Shown: positions 36,824-49,236 of the stretch, one piece after another
Numbering within the stretch: the first letter of the stretch is position 1
How the letters are laid out: every line of letters begins with the position of its first letter
Source: Geosiphon pyriformis
Taxonomy: Eukaryota > Glomeromycota > Glomeromycetes > Archaeosporales > Geosiphonaceae
Direction: 5' to 3'
DNA length: 64,000 bases
Assembly (NCBI GenBank): GCA_016748015.1
Contig: JAAOMT010000226.1
Location: forward strand, 478,604 to 542,603
Notes under the pieces: model-generated
Database searches by the model: none
What the model saw: the letters and a program-made list of their open reading frames with translations, nothing else
Told to the model about the DNA's origin: nothing
Made by a program: the position numbers and the translations under genes

Positions 36824-37863
36824 TGTTATCAGCCGAAATTTGAAATATTATTTAGCATAAAATTATTCTTATAATTTTTATTATTAATTAACTTATATTA
36901 TTATTTTAATTTATTACTTATTATTTTATTAAATTATTCAAATTATTATTTAATTAATAACCCAATTTGTACAAAACACAAATAAAACCAAATTGTAATA
37001 ATTAGATCATATAATATACTAAATTATATAATTTTCAAAATTTGTCAAAATATTTAATAGTTTACTAAAATAATTTATAGTTTACAGAAATAACTTATAG
37101 TTTAATAAAATGTACTTTTAATTACTAAAATATTAAAAAAAAAGTGCTAAATTATAGAATAGTATTATAACAAATTGTATAAAAAAGAGCTTTTTTTTTA
37201 AAAAAAATATATTTTAATTAGAATTTATCTTAATTAAAATTAATATTTTTTTTAATATCTTTTATACAAATTAATTCCAATAAAAATTATTTTAAAAAAC
37301 ATAAAAATTCTTAATTATTTTTATTGTAAAAATTAATTATTCTATACTAATATTTTGAAATTAATTAGCTATTAATTTCAATAACTGTTAATAACTTTCA
37401 AATTCGAATTTAAAATAACTTTCTTAACATATTTTTTTATTTCTTTTTTTTAGTTTATTTTTTTTATTTTTTTTATATTATTAAATAGCTTATATTCAAA
37501 AATTTTTGTAGAAAAATTAATTTTTACAATAATAACTACATATATTTTTAAAGAACTTACAGATAAGATTTTTTTTTAAAAATTAACTTTTACAGCAAAA
37601 TAATTACATATATTTTTAAAGAGCTTATAAATAATTTTTTTTGTAAAAGAATCAACTTTTATCACAAAGTAACTATATAAGTAATTAATACAAAATTGGT
37701 TATTTTATCATAAATTTAATAGTATATATAGTTTAAAATATAAAAAAATACTTTAGAAAAAAAATTAACTTACTAAAGATTTATTAACTTCTATTAACAA
37801 TAAAATTAATAGCAAAATAGCATTAACAACATTCAAAAAATAATAGAAAAATTTCTAATAATA
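36824..37863 (+). repeat. Solo A-family LTR, strongly eroded
   Basis: Starts TGTTATCAG and ends TTTCTAATAATA, aligning with the reverse complement of A1/A2 LTR ends. Interior landmarks align in order, e.g. GCATTAACAACATTCAAAAAA near 37820. Almost every C and G of the A2 LTR is T or A here. The sequence after the end is not a primer-binding site, so it is solo. Flanking tetramers (GCAT, CTAT) do not match. Confidence 0.65.
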
Positions 37864-39940
37864 CTATTTATTACAAAAAACTTATAATTTAGTCAAAATA
37901 CACAAATATTAATTACAATACCTAAAAGAATAATTCTACTATTATAAAAAATAACTCAAATTAATTCATTATTGAAATTATTATATCATTATATATTTAA
38001 TAATATTATTCAGATTCCATTAAAAACTGTATTTATATTTATATTAAAACCAAAACTTATTTTTTAATATTATCTTAAAAACAATTACTTATTAAGAAAA
38101 TATAAAAAATTTTTTAAAAGATTTTGATCACAATTAGCTATGTCTATTTTATTTTAATCACTATTATCATGATCCAATTTTAGCTATAATCATTAATAAA
38201 ATAAAATAAAATAAAATAAAAATAAAAAAGTTAAGATTAGGAAATAAGAAAAAAAAACATGATTTTAAATTTAACTGTATTCTAAATTCTAGTAATTTAA
38301 ATCTTAGAAATTAATTAAACTCTGATAAATTCGACTATATTAGTAAATACATTACTAGTATTATTTATTTACTTAATATTTACTACTGTTACAGGTTGGA
38401 GTAACAAGCTAACAGATAGCAAGAGAGAACAAAATTGTAGAATAATGAAAGAAATCAAAGAGAATTTAACTTCAAAGAATGAATTGAATGAGTATAAATT
38501 CAATGTGCAAGATCAGTCTTATAAAATATCTTAGTTACTATACTTTTTAAAAGATAACCAGAAATCTGAAGATAGAAAAATAGTCTGTACTGTTAACAAA
38601 TAATCACACACTAGTATAATTCTATGTCTTATATTAGTATACTTAGAATTTAATATCAGGTATCAGATGTACTCTTCAGTCATGTTTTATTCAATAATTT
38701 TCAAATACTACAATTACACATTTTAGGAAAAGGGTAAAGAATAACCAACAAGTGATTTTTTATTCCAAAATGTTTGAATACTTGAAGATAAGTAAAAAAA
38801 AATTTAGTGATAAAAGAAAGATTAAGATAAAAGTTGTTATTTTATTTATTTAATTTCTCTAATTGTTAAATTAAAAAAGTTTATTAACAAAAAAAATAAT
38901 GTCTAAATTTAACTAAATAATACTATTATTGTCAATAATTAGAATAATATTAGAGTCTTATAAGTGATTTTATATTTTTTAAGATATGATTGACTTCTAA
39001 TATCAAAGTTTCACTATAAAATTAATGTTATTTAATAATTTTAAGATTATATTTTTACAATATATTAGCAATTAAAATAGTATTATCTAATTATAAGAAT
39101 ATTTTAATATTATTAAACAAAAAAACAATAAAACAGTTATTATTTACTTAAGATTATTTTATTAATACTTATACCAAATTTAAGCAATTAATGTTAACTA
39201 TTAAACAGTACTATAAATTTTAAACCAATTTATTAAAAAATTACACAATAGCATTTTTTAATAAATATATTTATACTATTTAACAGATATTTAAATAGCA
39301 ATTATATTAATCCAAGATTTTAAATTGGTTAAACTCAAAACAAATTATATTCAAATCATAAACTTAGTAATAAACAAATTATCTAAACTAAATATTAAGT
39401 TAAAGCAGCTTAATAATAACATTAATCAAAAATTAGAAAAATACTTAGTTAATATTCAAATTATATATCAATTTCTATAATATTATAATATTATGATTTA
39501 AGAATTTAGCAAAAAAATTATAAAATAATATAAATTATTTAATTATAATATATTACAATAATAATCTTAGAAAAATAATAATTAACATAGTAATAAATAC
39601 TATTTTTCAATAGTAACAAGTATTAACTTGTAATAATAACAAATATTAATTGATAATAATAGCAAATACCAAATTAAAATATCAAAAAAAAGTATTATAA
39701 TATGTTTTTTTGTAAAACTACAAATATATATATTTTTTTAAGATTTAATAAATACTGTTCAACTACTATTTAGAAATTAGGAACAAACTAAGTATTTTAA
39801 TACTAAATATAGTTTATGTGCTTTTTATATATAATTAGCTACTCAAGCCAATTTAAATTATACTATATTAATACTTTAGAAAAAAACTTATCCAAAAAAG
39901 ACATTTTTTAAATAATTTTAAACAATATAGTACTATTACT
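37864..39940. other. AT-rich stretch with one less AT-rich island
   Basis: No gene recognised. Near 38195-38225 there is a short AAAAT run. Between about 38390 and 38780 the sequence is clearly less AT-rich, with no terminal inverted repeats that I can establish and no coding frame; it could be a short non-autonomous element. The rest resembles the block at 25861-28339. Confidence 0.5.
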
Positions 39941-41870
39941 AATTAATTCAACCAACTATTTAGCTATTTTTAAGGCATTAGTTTTTATACCAACAGGTTC
40001 ATGTTTCCAAAGTGACATTAAATTAGAAAACATATTATTATTAACAGAAAACAAACTTACATAAGGGCTGGATATATTAATGTTCTTATAACTACACTCA
40101 ATTTTTAAAGCAACTATCTCTTATTTTAATTTATCAACAGTTTTGTTAAAAGTACTTAAATATACTAAAACTTCATTGACTTTAAGACTAAAAGTACTAC
40201 TTAAAACCAAATTTCTATTAACAAATTGTTCAAATATAGTGACCAAAAAACCAACTGGCTTAACAATAGAATTAACCAGAACAGAAAACTTGGTCAACTC
40301 AGATTCCAAAAAAATTAACTTAAAGAAACCACAAAATCAACAACTATTGTATTAGCAGGAAAAACTAAATCAACTGAAAGACAAAAAACCAAAAAAAATA
40401 TAGAAACAACAGCTCTAGCATAAAATTTGTTGCCAACAACATGAAAAACAAAAGTCTTGAGAATTTTAAGAGAGAAAAGTAAAGACATTTTACAATTTAA
40501 AACCAAATAATTTGAATCTTGATATTAAAAATAGTGCCAATTTTCAGAAGTTTTTTTACTAAATACAGTATTTTTTCAATGTACTAGTCTTGATAATTAT
40601 AGCATTCAAATCAATCTAAGATCCAAACATAATCAAAACAAACCAAAAATAATAACCAAAATCAAAAAAATGAAAAATAAAACATGTTTGACCACTAATT
40701 TAAGAAATTATATTACTGATTTTAAAAGCAATACAGCCAAATAGAAAGTTAACCAACTTGGTTTTAAACCTATCATAAAATATAATAATCTTATTTTAAT
40801 TTACCAAAAAAAGAATCTTAATACTATTTTTATCTACTAAAACTGGCCAATAATTTAAAGCAAACATAGCAAAGTCCAGTTTCTTAAAATAAATAATTAC
40901 ATATTATTAAACACTAATAAGCTTTAGCACCATATAGACAATCTTACTAAACACATTAAAAGCTGTTTTAATATTAGCAACAGGCATATTCAAAAACACA
41001 TCATATAGCATAACAGCAGCAAAAAGATAACCAAACTCAGAAATTACCAAAAACTTGGCAATTTTAAGAGTGGCTAAACAAACAAAGCTTGTAAGTTTAA
41101 CCAAAAAAACAGTTTTCAAAGATTCTTAAAAAGCAAACTTTACACAAAAAAGCTTTATATTGTTCTTTAATATTGATTTCACATTTAAAAAACCATGTAT
41201 AAACTAAAAAACAGTTTTAACATAAGCCAATTTGATCTTAAAAATAGCACCAAATACCAAAGTAAAAAATATTCATTCAGCAAATCTTTAACAATTAGTA
41301 ATAGTTTTTTAAGTACTATCAATAACAGCATCAGAAACTAGTAAAGAAAATAATTTAGTTTTTATCTAATCAGTCCAGTTCTTAAAAACAGATAATTCTA
41401 TAGAAAATAATTATTTTGCTTTTAAAATCAGCAATGATTTACTAAAGAAGACCATATTTAATAACATAGTCAATGGTTAATTTTGGTCTATCTTAAATAA
41501 TATATTAAATAATACAATAGAGATTTTATCTAAGATCTCATTAAAAATCACAAAAAAGTTTGGTGTAACAATAACAGAGATAAGTAATTGCTCTTATTTT
41601 TTTGAACTTTTGGTTTTATTAACAACATCTGGTATAGAAACTATGAAAAAAAAAACCAGCTTGTTAACTAGTCTGTTATTAAAAAATTTTGGGCTCTTTA
41701 AAGAAGTAGAAAGAACACTAAAACTAATTTAAGTATGTTTTTTTGAGAAAACTTTGACTTGTAAAAAACCAGCCAAAGATAAATAAAATGTTTTAATAGT
41801 TATTAAAAACAGCTTTTCATAATTACTGGATAAAAAAAAGACTTTTAAAATATTGTTATGAGTAAACTTG
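39941..41870 (-). pseudogene. LINE ORF1 (second LINE family), minus strand
   Basis: Degenerate ORF1 of a LINE different from the 33-34 kb copy. The best piece is 40907-41119, reading ANIKTAFNVFSKIVYMVLK, an RNA-binding-like block; it is followed leftward by a VVYFEKLD-like region and by 40121-40309 (ESELTKFSVLVNSIVKPVG...). The C-terminal block LMSLWKHEPVGIK is near 39990-40030. A zinc knuckle is expected between but not intact. No downstream endonuclease could be followed left of 39940, so the copy is truncated there. Confidence 0.65.
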
Positions 41871-42184
41871 GTGGGATAGAGAAATGGTAATGTTTAATGC
41901 TCTCAATTATTGGTAATGCATGTTTTATGTAATTCTATTAACTTAGTTTTGATTATTAGTCTTTAAAAGTCTTATTTATTGGTTGTAAATTTACCTATTG
42001 AGTTTTTTGGTTATAAGACACAAAAATTTGGCTTTCGCTAATTACAACTTCTTTAAAAATATGAGCTATCTTTTCTGAGCTAACAAGTGCAGTTATTAGG
42101 ATCTAGCATTGTTTTTTGGCCCTTTTGGTAAGTTAACAAGATAATGTTAATATTTAAAACTTAAGAAGAGCTTTTCTTTTTTAC
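41871..42184. other. Left flank of A2
   Basis: Likely the 5' leader of the LINE whose ORF1 lies to the left; no gene. The tetramer next to A2 is TTAC, which does not match the right-flank tetramer CCAG (62236-62239). Confidence 0.4.
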
Positions 42185-43153
42185 CGTTACTGGAGATTTT
42201 TGGTTTTTTTTCTTGAATGTTATTAATGTTGATTTGCTGTGAATTCACGTTTCCAGGAAGTAGTTGGACCTCCAGTAACTGAATTTATCTTCAAATTATC
42301 TCCTATAATTTGAACTACTGGGCTTATAAGTAGAATGGCCAATTTTTTGCCAGTTACTTTATGTAATTACATTATAGTAAATGTCAACTCTTTCCCAAAA
42401 ATTGCTCATCTGGAAGCTCACTAAAAATGCGTAGTTACTTTGCTGTGAAAGTCAACTCTTCTACAGGAATCTCGTCTGTAAACTACCCTAATGATTATGA
42501 TAAAAAATAAAAATAAAAATAAAAGAAATATAAAAGAAATAAAATTTATCAAGGGAAACGTTTTCTATCCAGACCTGGAGTCATTAACAGATTACTGAAA
42601 TTGGTAGCTAATCAATTTCAAAATATTAGTTGTGTTGAGAGAATTTCAAATGTAATAATCAAAGGATTTGGTTTTCAAATATTTAATTTTTATTTGAGAT
42701 ATGTAAAAAGTGATTTGTTCTAATTAAGATACCTAAAATAAGATACTATGGTAAGATATGAGAAGATATATTTTCTTGAAGAGAGAAGCTCTTTTTTTAT
42801 ACAACTTGTTATAGTACTAGTCTTTGAACTTGCACTTTTCTCTTTGCTATAATTTGGGTGAACTAAAGATACATTTTGGCGAATTTACAAGTTATTTCAC
42901 TGAACTATTGATTATTTCGGCAAATTTTCATTAATTTCGGCGAATTTTGACTATGTTAAAAGGTTCAAGGTATTGTGTAATTTGATTATCTTAATTTCTA
43001 GAGTACAAATCGGATTATTGATTGAGTAATGATATTTGATAATTTGATTAAATAATAAGTGATAATCGAATTAATAATAATGTATGCTAATTAATAATAG
43101 GAATTATAAGTGTAATTTCATGCTAATTAATAGCTAAAATTCTACTGGTAACA
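42185..43153 (-). repeat. 3' LTR of A2
   Basis: Starts CGTTACTGGAG (expected TG changed to CG) and ends CTGGTAACA. It matches 61267-62235 closely, with scattered transitions, e.g. AAACGTTTTC here versus AAACATTTTC at about 61640. Contains TTTCGGC motifs near 42915-42950. Confidence 0.92.
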
Positions 43154-43841
43154 TAATCTCCTCCTCAAGACTGAGCTCTGTCAAAGTCCAAGCACTATCT
43201 GTAATGTTAAGATAGTGGTCCAAGATAATTGAAGTGATTTGGTCTGAAAATTGTTAAAATTTCAGTTCTGTAAGTTTTCCAATGTATTGAACTTTCATTG
43301 GTTGGAGTATTGGATTTTGTAAGACGTTTTTACAAGTGGTGAATAAATCATAGAGTCTAAAAACTGCTCTAAGTTTGTAGTGAGTGTTTGTTGATTCAGC
43401 TGCTGTCTTAAATTCATTGTGAATTTGTTTTTGTATAGCCTCAAGAGTGATGTTGGTTGCTTCAAGTTCCAGTTTTCGTTTGTAAAGTGTTTTTTCAATA
43501 TGAAAATATCTATATATAAGAGTATGTTCATTGTTCTGTTCATTAAGACATAGTAAAAATTTCTGTTAAATTGTGGCATTTGGTGGAATATCAATAGGGG
43601 CAATTAAAAGGTTTTCTTTTAGTGCTTGCTTCAAAAGTTCTGGTAATCTTTTTTCAAAATGACCTCTTGTTTTTCTTCTATAGGGGTGGTAGTTCTGAGA
43701 ATTATTTACTATTGGGGCTGTAGTTTTTTTTTGAATGTAATTAATTTGACTTCCATTAATTGTTATAGATAAGTTAGGAAGTGTTTTCAAAGCTAACATT
43801 AATTTTTGGGATATTTGTTGAATATTTCGGAGAATAATCAT
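43154..43841 (-). pseudogene. A2 integrase C-terminal extension, unknown domain
   Basis: One minus-strand frame from 43841 to the LTR with two stops (TAA for likely CAA near 43567, and TAA near 43257), about 228 codons. It has a basic N-terminal third (QNYHPYRRKTRGHFEKRL), a helical middle with a possible coiled coil (ELEATNITLEAIQKQIHNEF) and a C-terminal third (AVFRLYDLF, IGKLTELKF, DQITSIIL) ending LSLEEEIML over the polypurine tract. The same arrangement (AIYxIHIAFQDRL, LGKIINTQFEEL, QITQVIL) is found in nested B after its integrase. A frameshift separates it from the A2 integrase, but in B it is fused. Function unknown; perhaps a targeting or packaging domain. Confidence 0.6.
43157..43166 (-). 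other. Polypurine tract of A2
   Basis: On the minus strand it reads GAGGAGGAGA, three bases before the 3' LTR. In A1 the same site reads AAGGAAAAAA. It would prime plus-strand DNA synthesis, and it is also read as coding sequence by the C-terminal extension (Glu-Glu-Glu). Confidence 0.75.
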
Positions 43842-43949
43842 GATAAAATTAACTAATTAATGAAAAAGAAGAATAAAGAAAATTATTTTTGGATATGGGG
43901 TTTTATTTGTTTTTGGGTTTGTGTGTTTTTGTAATTTATTTATTATTTT

Positions 43950-45200
43950 TGTCTTTGTGTATTATTAAAAGGATTATTGTAAAATTATATTGAATTTAAG
44001 TGTTCAAGTTTGGCTGTTGTTCTATTATAATTATTGGTTCTAAATTTTGGGAAATATCTTCAGATTTAATTAAAGAGGAATGTGTACCAATTTGTGGAAT
44101 TAATAGTTCAAGATTGTTTCTGAAGGGATAGTGTTTCAAACTATCTCCATGTGCAACTTTTGCTAGTATTTTGTCATCAAGTCTTAACTTGTATGATCCA
44201 TTGTCTAGAATTTCGTGAATATAAAATGGTCCATTCCATTTGTTTTCAAATTTTCCACTCCATTGTTTTTCAGCCTTAGTTTTGTGTAAGAGAACTTTAT
44301 TTTCAACTTTAAATTTGTTGGTTATGGGTGGTAGTTTGTTGTCATGTCTTTCTTTCTGTTAAGCTTGAGAATGTTCAATATGAGTTGCTGCTGTCTTTTT
44401 TTTTCCTTTCAGTGTACTAAGAAGAGTGTAGGCCCTTTTTTGGAGTGTTTTTTGAAAGTTCTCTTCATTAATTGGTTGTACAGAGTATGTTTTCCACTGT
44501 AAAATTAATTGGTAATGTTGCTGTCCTTTCATAAGTTAAATCAAATAGTGTGTGTTTCATAGTATCTTGTTTTAGTATTCTGTATGCTAGTAACACTAAT
44601 GGAATAAAGATATCCCATTCCTGCTCAAAGTCTGTTGAAACTTTGGCTAGAGATTCACACAATGTTCTGTTGAAACATTCTACAAGTTCATTTGTTTGAG
44701 AGTGATAAGATAATGATAGAAATCTTTTGACATTAAATTATTTACAAATTTTTTGTATCAAGTTGTTCACAAAATGTGTTTCTTGATCAGATAAAAGTTC
44801 AATTGAACATCCATGTCTACAAATAATGTCTTCATAGATGAAATTTGCTACTGATTTTGCATTTGCTCTTTGGATGGCTCTAGCTTCAGGCCATTTGGTA
44901 AGATAATCTACTGCAATTACAATATAACAATTTCTTGATTTGTGATAAGTAATGGTCTGACTAAATCAATTCCAACTCTGTCAAAAAGTTGATTGGATTT
45001 AAAGGTTCTGTGGGGTGAGTTTTTCTTCTTTTTTGACAACTATTACAAGATTCTACATATTGTCGAATGTCTTTTTGCATTTGAGACCAAAAGTAATATT
45101 CAAGAGTTCTTTGTATTGTTCCATCTCTTCCCAAGTGTGCTAAAGAAGGATCTGTGTGCATGTTGTATAAGATTGTTTCTTTTTCATTCTCTTGTACTAA
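43950..45200 (-). pseudogene. A2 integrase
   Basis: The zinc-binding domain is open at 44961-45161, with His residues in HTDPSLAHLG and the pair CNSC. The core follows with VDYLTKWPEA (first Asp, near 44900), LLSDQETHFVN (second Asp, near 44800) and LVECFNRTL (Glu, near 44670); 44468-44662 is open. All three catalytic residues are present. A deletion of about 10 bp near 44985 (relative to A1) and other shifts break the frame. It inserts element DNA. Confidence 0.85.
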
Positions 45201-45438
45201 TCTGAGTGGTTGATTTGGATTTCTATGATTCTTGTAATAGATTTTGTTGTGGTGTATAAAATATTGTTTGGATTGGTGTTGTAATCAATGTTTTTCACTT
45301 GAAGACCAATTTTTTGGCATGGTAAGAGTCTCTAAATAGTTTTTGATGTTGTTGTAGTTTTCCAAATCCATTGTTGTTGATTTTGTTATTTGTTCTGCTG
45401 TTAAGTTTGTTGGTGTTTTATTGGTGTTAATATTGGTA

Positions 45439-45800
45439 TTAATATTGTCTCATTCTTGAAAGGCTGTTAACATTGGTGTGTAGTTTTCCTAATTTGTGAT
45501 GTACTATATATTTGTAGTTTGCTAAAAAATCATTCCATCGAGACTGTTTGGCACTTTGTTCTTTTTTATTTTTATTGAGCCATTTGAGGCCAATATTGTC
45601 AGTTATGATGTCAAACTCTTTTCCATTCTTCAGGTATTGTTGAAAGTGTTTAAGAGCCCAAGTGACTGCAACAGCTTTTAGTTCTGTTGAGCCATATTTG
45701 AGTTCTGTTAGCTTGAGTGTTCTACTAGCATAGGCAATGACTTGTTCCTGGCCATTTTCATCCAATTGTAATAGGATGGCACCAAAAGCTATGTGTGAAG
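45439..45800 (-). pseudogene. A2 RNase H
   Basis: Starts VTDASHIAFGAILLQ (first Asp), then STELKAVAV (Glu), DIITDNIGL (Asp), and ends HTNVNSLSRMRQY, where the usual NADALSR has Asp changed to Asn. It is open for 108 codons. It degrades RNA in RNA-DNA hybrids. Confidence 0.85.
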
Positions 45801-45813
45801 CATCAGTAACTAG

Positions 45814-46650
45814 TTAGAACTGTTTGTTGAAGTCTGGGTAAGCAAGAACTGGGGCTGTTGTCAATCTTGTTTTGAGGATTTCAAAAGCTTTTTGTTGTTC
45901 TTTTGTCCATTTGTATGGCACATTTTTGTTGATAAGATAATTGAATGATTTGGCAATTTTTGAGAATCTTTTTATGAATTTCCGATAGTAGGAGGTTAAT
46001 CTTACAAATTCTCTTAGTTCTATGGTATTTTTGGGAGTCTGAAAGTTTTTGACAGCACTAATTGTTCTAGGGTTTGGTTTGACTCTATCTTTGCTAACTA
46101 TGTGTTCAAGAAAAATTAAGCTTGTTTTTCCAAAGTGACATTTCTCAATATTTAACTTCAATTCTGCTTTCCATAATTGTTGAAAAACTTTTCGCAGGTA
46201 AATAAGATGGGCTTCAAAGCTTGATGAGTACACATCAGTGTCATCAAAGTAAACAATTACTGATTGCCATAAAAGTCCTTCATATACAACATCCATAAGT
46301 TGTTGGAATGTTGCTGGTGTATTGCAGAGTCCAAAAGGCATAATATTGAACTTATAGTTTTCTTCTTGGGTGGTGAATGCTGTTTTGGGTCTATTTTTTG
46401 GGTCCATTTCAACTTGCCAGTATTCACTTTCCAAGTCTAAAGTTGAGAAGAACTTGGCTTTTTCTAAAGCATCTAACATGTTATCAATTCTTGGAAGAAG
46501 GTAGGCATCTCCAATTGTGACACTATTCAATTGTTAATAATCAACACAAAATCTGATTTTTCCGTTTTTCTTTTTGACAAAAACTACTAATAAGGCTCAT
46601 GGACTTTTTGATGGTTGAATCAATTCATTATTGAGCATTCTTTGGACCTC
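45814..46650 (-). pseudogene. A2 reverse transcriptase
   Basis: 238 codons are open (46530-45814). Motifs: FSTLDLESEYWQVEMDP (first Asp kept), MPFGLCNTPATFQ, and VYFDDTDVYS, the polymerase box with FDD. Upstream the frame holds EVQRMLNNELIQPS, a stop at the Trp of SPW and KNGKIRFCVDY then a stop at the expected Arg of DYRQLN. A thumb and connection region (HIVSKDRVKPNPRTI, YYRKFIKRFSKIAKS) follows. The polymerase residues are intact, so this copy could have been active before the stops. Confidence 0.9.
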
Positions 46651-47289
46651 TTCTCTAATAAATTGGTGGCTAACAAGTGAAACTTGATAGGCTTGTTGTT
46701 GTTTTGGTAAAGCATCTCCTGTATGGATTTGGTGTTGAACAATATTTGTTTTTCCAAGGTCATTGTTGTCTTTTGCAAATATATCTGCAAATTCAGTTAT
46801 CAATTGTTTCAATTGTTTTTGTTGTTGGGATTCCAAGAGACTCATGTTGATTTGAGAGAGTTTTTCTTCCAAAAGATGGTAGTTTTCAGTAGTAGAAATG
46901 ATGTTTGGATTTGGAAATAGTGTATGTCTTATAATTTCGATGAAATTAGAGACAATTTGAGGGTTTTTATCTTGAAAAATATTACTGTGTATGATTCCAA
47001 TCTCTAGTTTGTTCAATAGGACAATGGGATAATTATTGGGGTTATAGAATGTAACTCAAAATTTTTTTATTTCTTTGGAAATATAAACGTTTAGAATTGA
47101 GATTTCATGCTTCAAACAGATTTGTTCATTGGATTCAAAGATTTTTTGGGTAGTGGTGGGTTTTGAGCAAGTGTTAATTTCGTGATGTTCATCAAAAGGT
47201 GAAATGGTAATTGGTTGGGGAAGTTGAAGAATCTGATAAGATTTATTCTGTGTATTGAGAGCTATATTTACTGAAACTGTAAATTGTCA
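46597..47289 (-). pseudogene. A2 linker between dUTPase and RT
   Basis: 139 codons open (47016-46597) ending in the N-terminal RT segment (KQQQAYQVSLVSHQFIREEVQ). The upstream part (LPQPITISPFDEHHEI) has no domain that I recognise; it joins dUTPase to RT and contains LITEFADIFAK, typical of the start of gypsy RT. Confidence 0.7.
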
Positions 47290-47901
47290 AGTTGAACCAA
47301 AACCTTGAGTTCCTCTTTCACTTTTTTCCAATTGTTCTCTGTTTTTAACTGATTATAACTCTAAAATGTTGATTAAAGGTAGATAAATTGCTTGGACAAT
47401 TTTTTTAGCATGTTCAATCCTGAATGGTTTGTCTGTTTCATTTTGTAACATGATGGTAATGTCTCCAGTATATCCTGCATCTATAACTCCTCCTTTAATA
47501 TTAATTCCTTTGCTTGCCAATGATGATCTGGATGCAATTTGAACTATTGCTCCAGGTGGAATTTCAAGAATGATTTTGAGATTGATTTTTGTCAAGGACT
47601 TTGGTTGGAGAACCAAAGTATCTTTTCCTGGATATCTTAGGTCATATCCAGCATCAATTTCGTGTGCTTTTTTTAGTCTGATTCCTTGGCCATGGTTGTC
47701 AAAATATTTAAGTTGTAGAGATGGTTGCTTTTCAAGAAGATAGATGGGAGTGGTTGGTATTTCTTCTACCAGTTCAGATACTCCAAATTCGATTTCATTT
47801 TCATTATTTTCCTTTGGCAGGGGAATGCTAAGAACATAACATTCTGGACACCATTTGTCATCACAAGGCATGATGCATTCTTCACACAATTGAATGTTCA
47901 T
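47290..47901 (-). pseudogene. A2 dUTPase domain with zinc-ribbon-like N-terminus
   Basis: 182 codons open (47901-47353). It starts with CEECIMPCDDKWCPEC, a CxxC..CxxC pattern, then an acidic linker, then the five trimeric-dUTPase motifs in order: IDAGYDLRYPG, ASRSSLASKG, GGVIDAGYTGDIT, KKIVQAIYLPL, and after a stop (TAA at 47350) RGTQGFGST. All catalytic residues of motifs 1-4 are there. It would hydrolyse dUTP to dUMP, keeping uracil out of element cDNA. The location, between protease and RT within pol, is the notable point. Confidence 0.9.
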
Positions 47902-48354
47902 TTGCTCTAATTGTTGAATTTAAGCTTCTTGAATTAGGTATATGTGGCTTGCAATTTGGTAGTAAGTTTTTACTTCATCTTCATAATCAAATCCAGCTAA
48001 TTCCATGGTATACTCAATGTATTCAGCTTCTTTTATTTGGCAGACATCTTCTTGAGTGGCTCCATTAATCAATGCCATTGCTAGGTCAAAAATTATTTCA
48101 GCATTATGAGAGTGGTAAAGTTTATTGAGAGCACTGTTGTATGCTACATTAAATGATGTTCCTCTTCTGACTTTTTCCGAAATTGATAGAGCATATTAAC
48201 AGGTTTGATCACATATTTTTTCTTTCATTGCAACATCAATCTAGTTGTATTCTTCTGATAACATATCTCTACATATAAGGCAAGGTGTGTTGTTCTATTT
48301 TCCACTTCTTTTTGGAGATCCAAATTGTTCTCTATGGTATGCTTTGCAAAAGTA
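47902..48354 (-). pseudogene. A2 cysteine-rich segment, 3' part
   Basis: Follows the nested B insertion. It contains CLICRDM and CDQTC pairs and a helical stretch (AEIIFDLAMALINGATQEDV) before the dUTPase. With 58521-58650 it forms one segment with four or more Cys pairs. Confidence 0.6.
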
Positions 48355-48358
48355 ACAG
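48355..48358 (+). other. Target duplication ACAG, left copy
   Basis: ACAG precedes nested B and is repeated at 58517-58520 immediately after it. Joining the flanks restores the A2 sequence as in A1 near 11355. A 4-bp duplication fits the A1 flanks too. Confidence 0.9.
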
Positions 48359-49220
48359 TGTTACTTATAAAAATATAGGGAATATATATTAGCATAGTTA
48401 TTAACCAATCAGAAATAGACATAGTAAAATGTAGAATTCCAGGATTTCTCTTAGGAATTGCAGGATTTCAAGAATTCCAGGATTCTCACAAGGAATCACA
48501 GGATTCTAGAATTCCAGAATTTCTCTCAAAAAAATTGCAGAATTCTAAGAATTCCAGGATTCCTGTTGTGAAGAATTGAGAAATTGAGAAATCTCAATTA
48601 TGTATATATAGTAGTAGAATTAAAAGCTAAAAAAAGAGACCTTCAAGTTTAGATTTTATTTAGACAACCTTCTAAACACAATAAATAACTATTTGGTATC
48701 TCAAACCTAATTCCACTATTAACACTCTATGTTGATAATAATTGATACTTAAACACACTAGAACAATAGCTTTTGATCACGGCTATTGATGGGATATTAA
48801 CTTGCAAAATTGTCTTGGTTTATTTATGATTTTCTTTTATTTCTTTTATTTATTTTATTTTGATTTTATTGTTGTGCACTAATTGGTTGAATAAAGTGCT
48901 AAATTACTAACATCAAGAATTGTCTGGTAAAAGACTTCTGTGAGAGAGGATAGGACATGTACAGAAGATACAAAATACTTACCAGAGGATTGCCGGCCAT
49001 TACATTAAGAAAAAAATTAACAGAATTGCGATTCTAAGAAGCTATGGATAAAACAACTATTGAATCTCTGTCCATTATACAAAAAACTCAACCCGAAACC
49101 TTTAAATACAAAATCTTCAGATACAAAACCTTCAGATTAATAACATCAATGCAAATAACTTTTAGCACCAAGTTACAGGTTTGTTATTTGATTTAACATC
49201 CCAAATAATCATTTGTAATA
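48359..49220 (+). repeat. 5' LTR of nested B
   Basis: Starts TGTTACTTATAAAAATATAG and ends TTTGTAATA (expected ...ACA). An imperfect array of GGATTCCAG/GGAATTGCAG units (48433-48560) precedes TATATATAG at 48603-48611. It pairs with the LTR at 57681; the many differences are largely C/T and G/A. Confidence 0.93.
48603..48611 (+). promoter_or_regulatory. TATA-like box in B LTR
   Basis: TATATATAG followed by TAGTAG is conserved in all B-type LTRs seen (3591-3602 on the minus strand, 48603, 57925, 63606), just after the variable array, so it is the likely U3 core promoter. Confidence 0.5.
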
Positions 49221-49236
49221 TTTGGTGCTCCCTATG
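49221..49236 (+). other. Primer-binding site of nested B
   Basis: TTTGGTGCTCCCTATG follows the LTR; TGGTGC is complementary to a tRNA 3' end GCACCA. The same site occurs after all B and A LTRs here (TTTGGTGCTC or TTTGGTGCTT), so the families share one primer tRNA. The tRNA was not identified. Confidence 0.7.
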
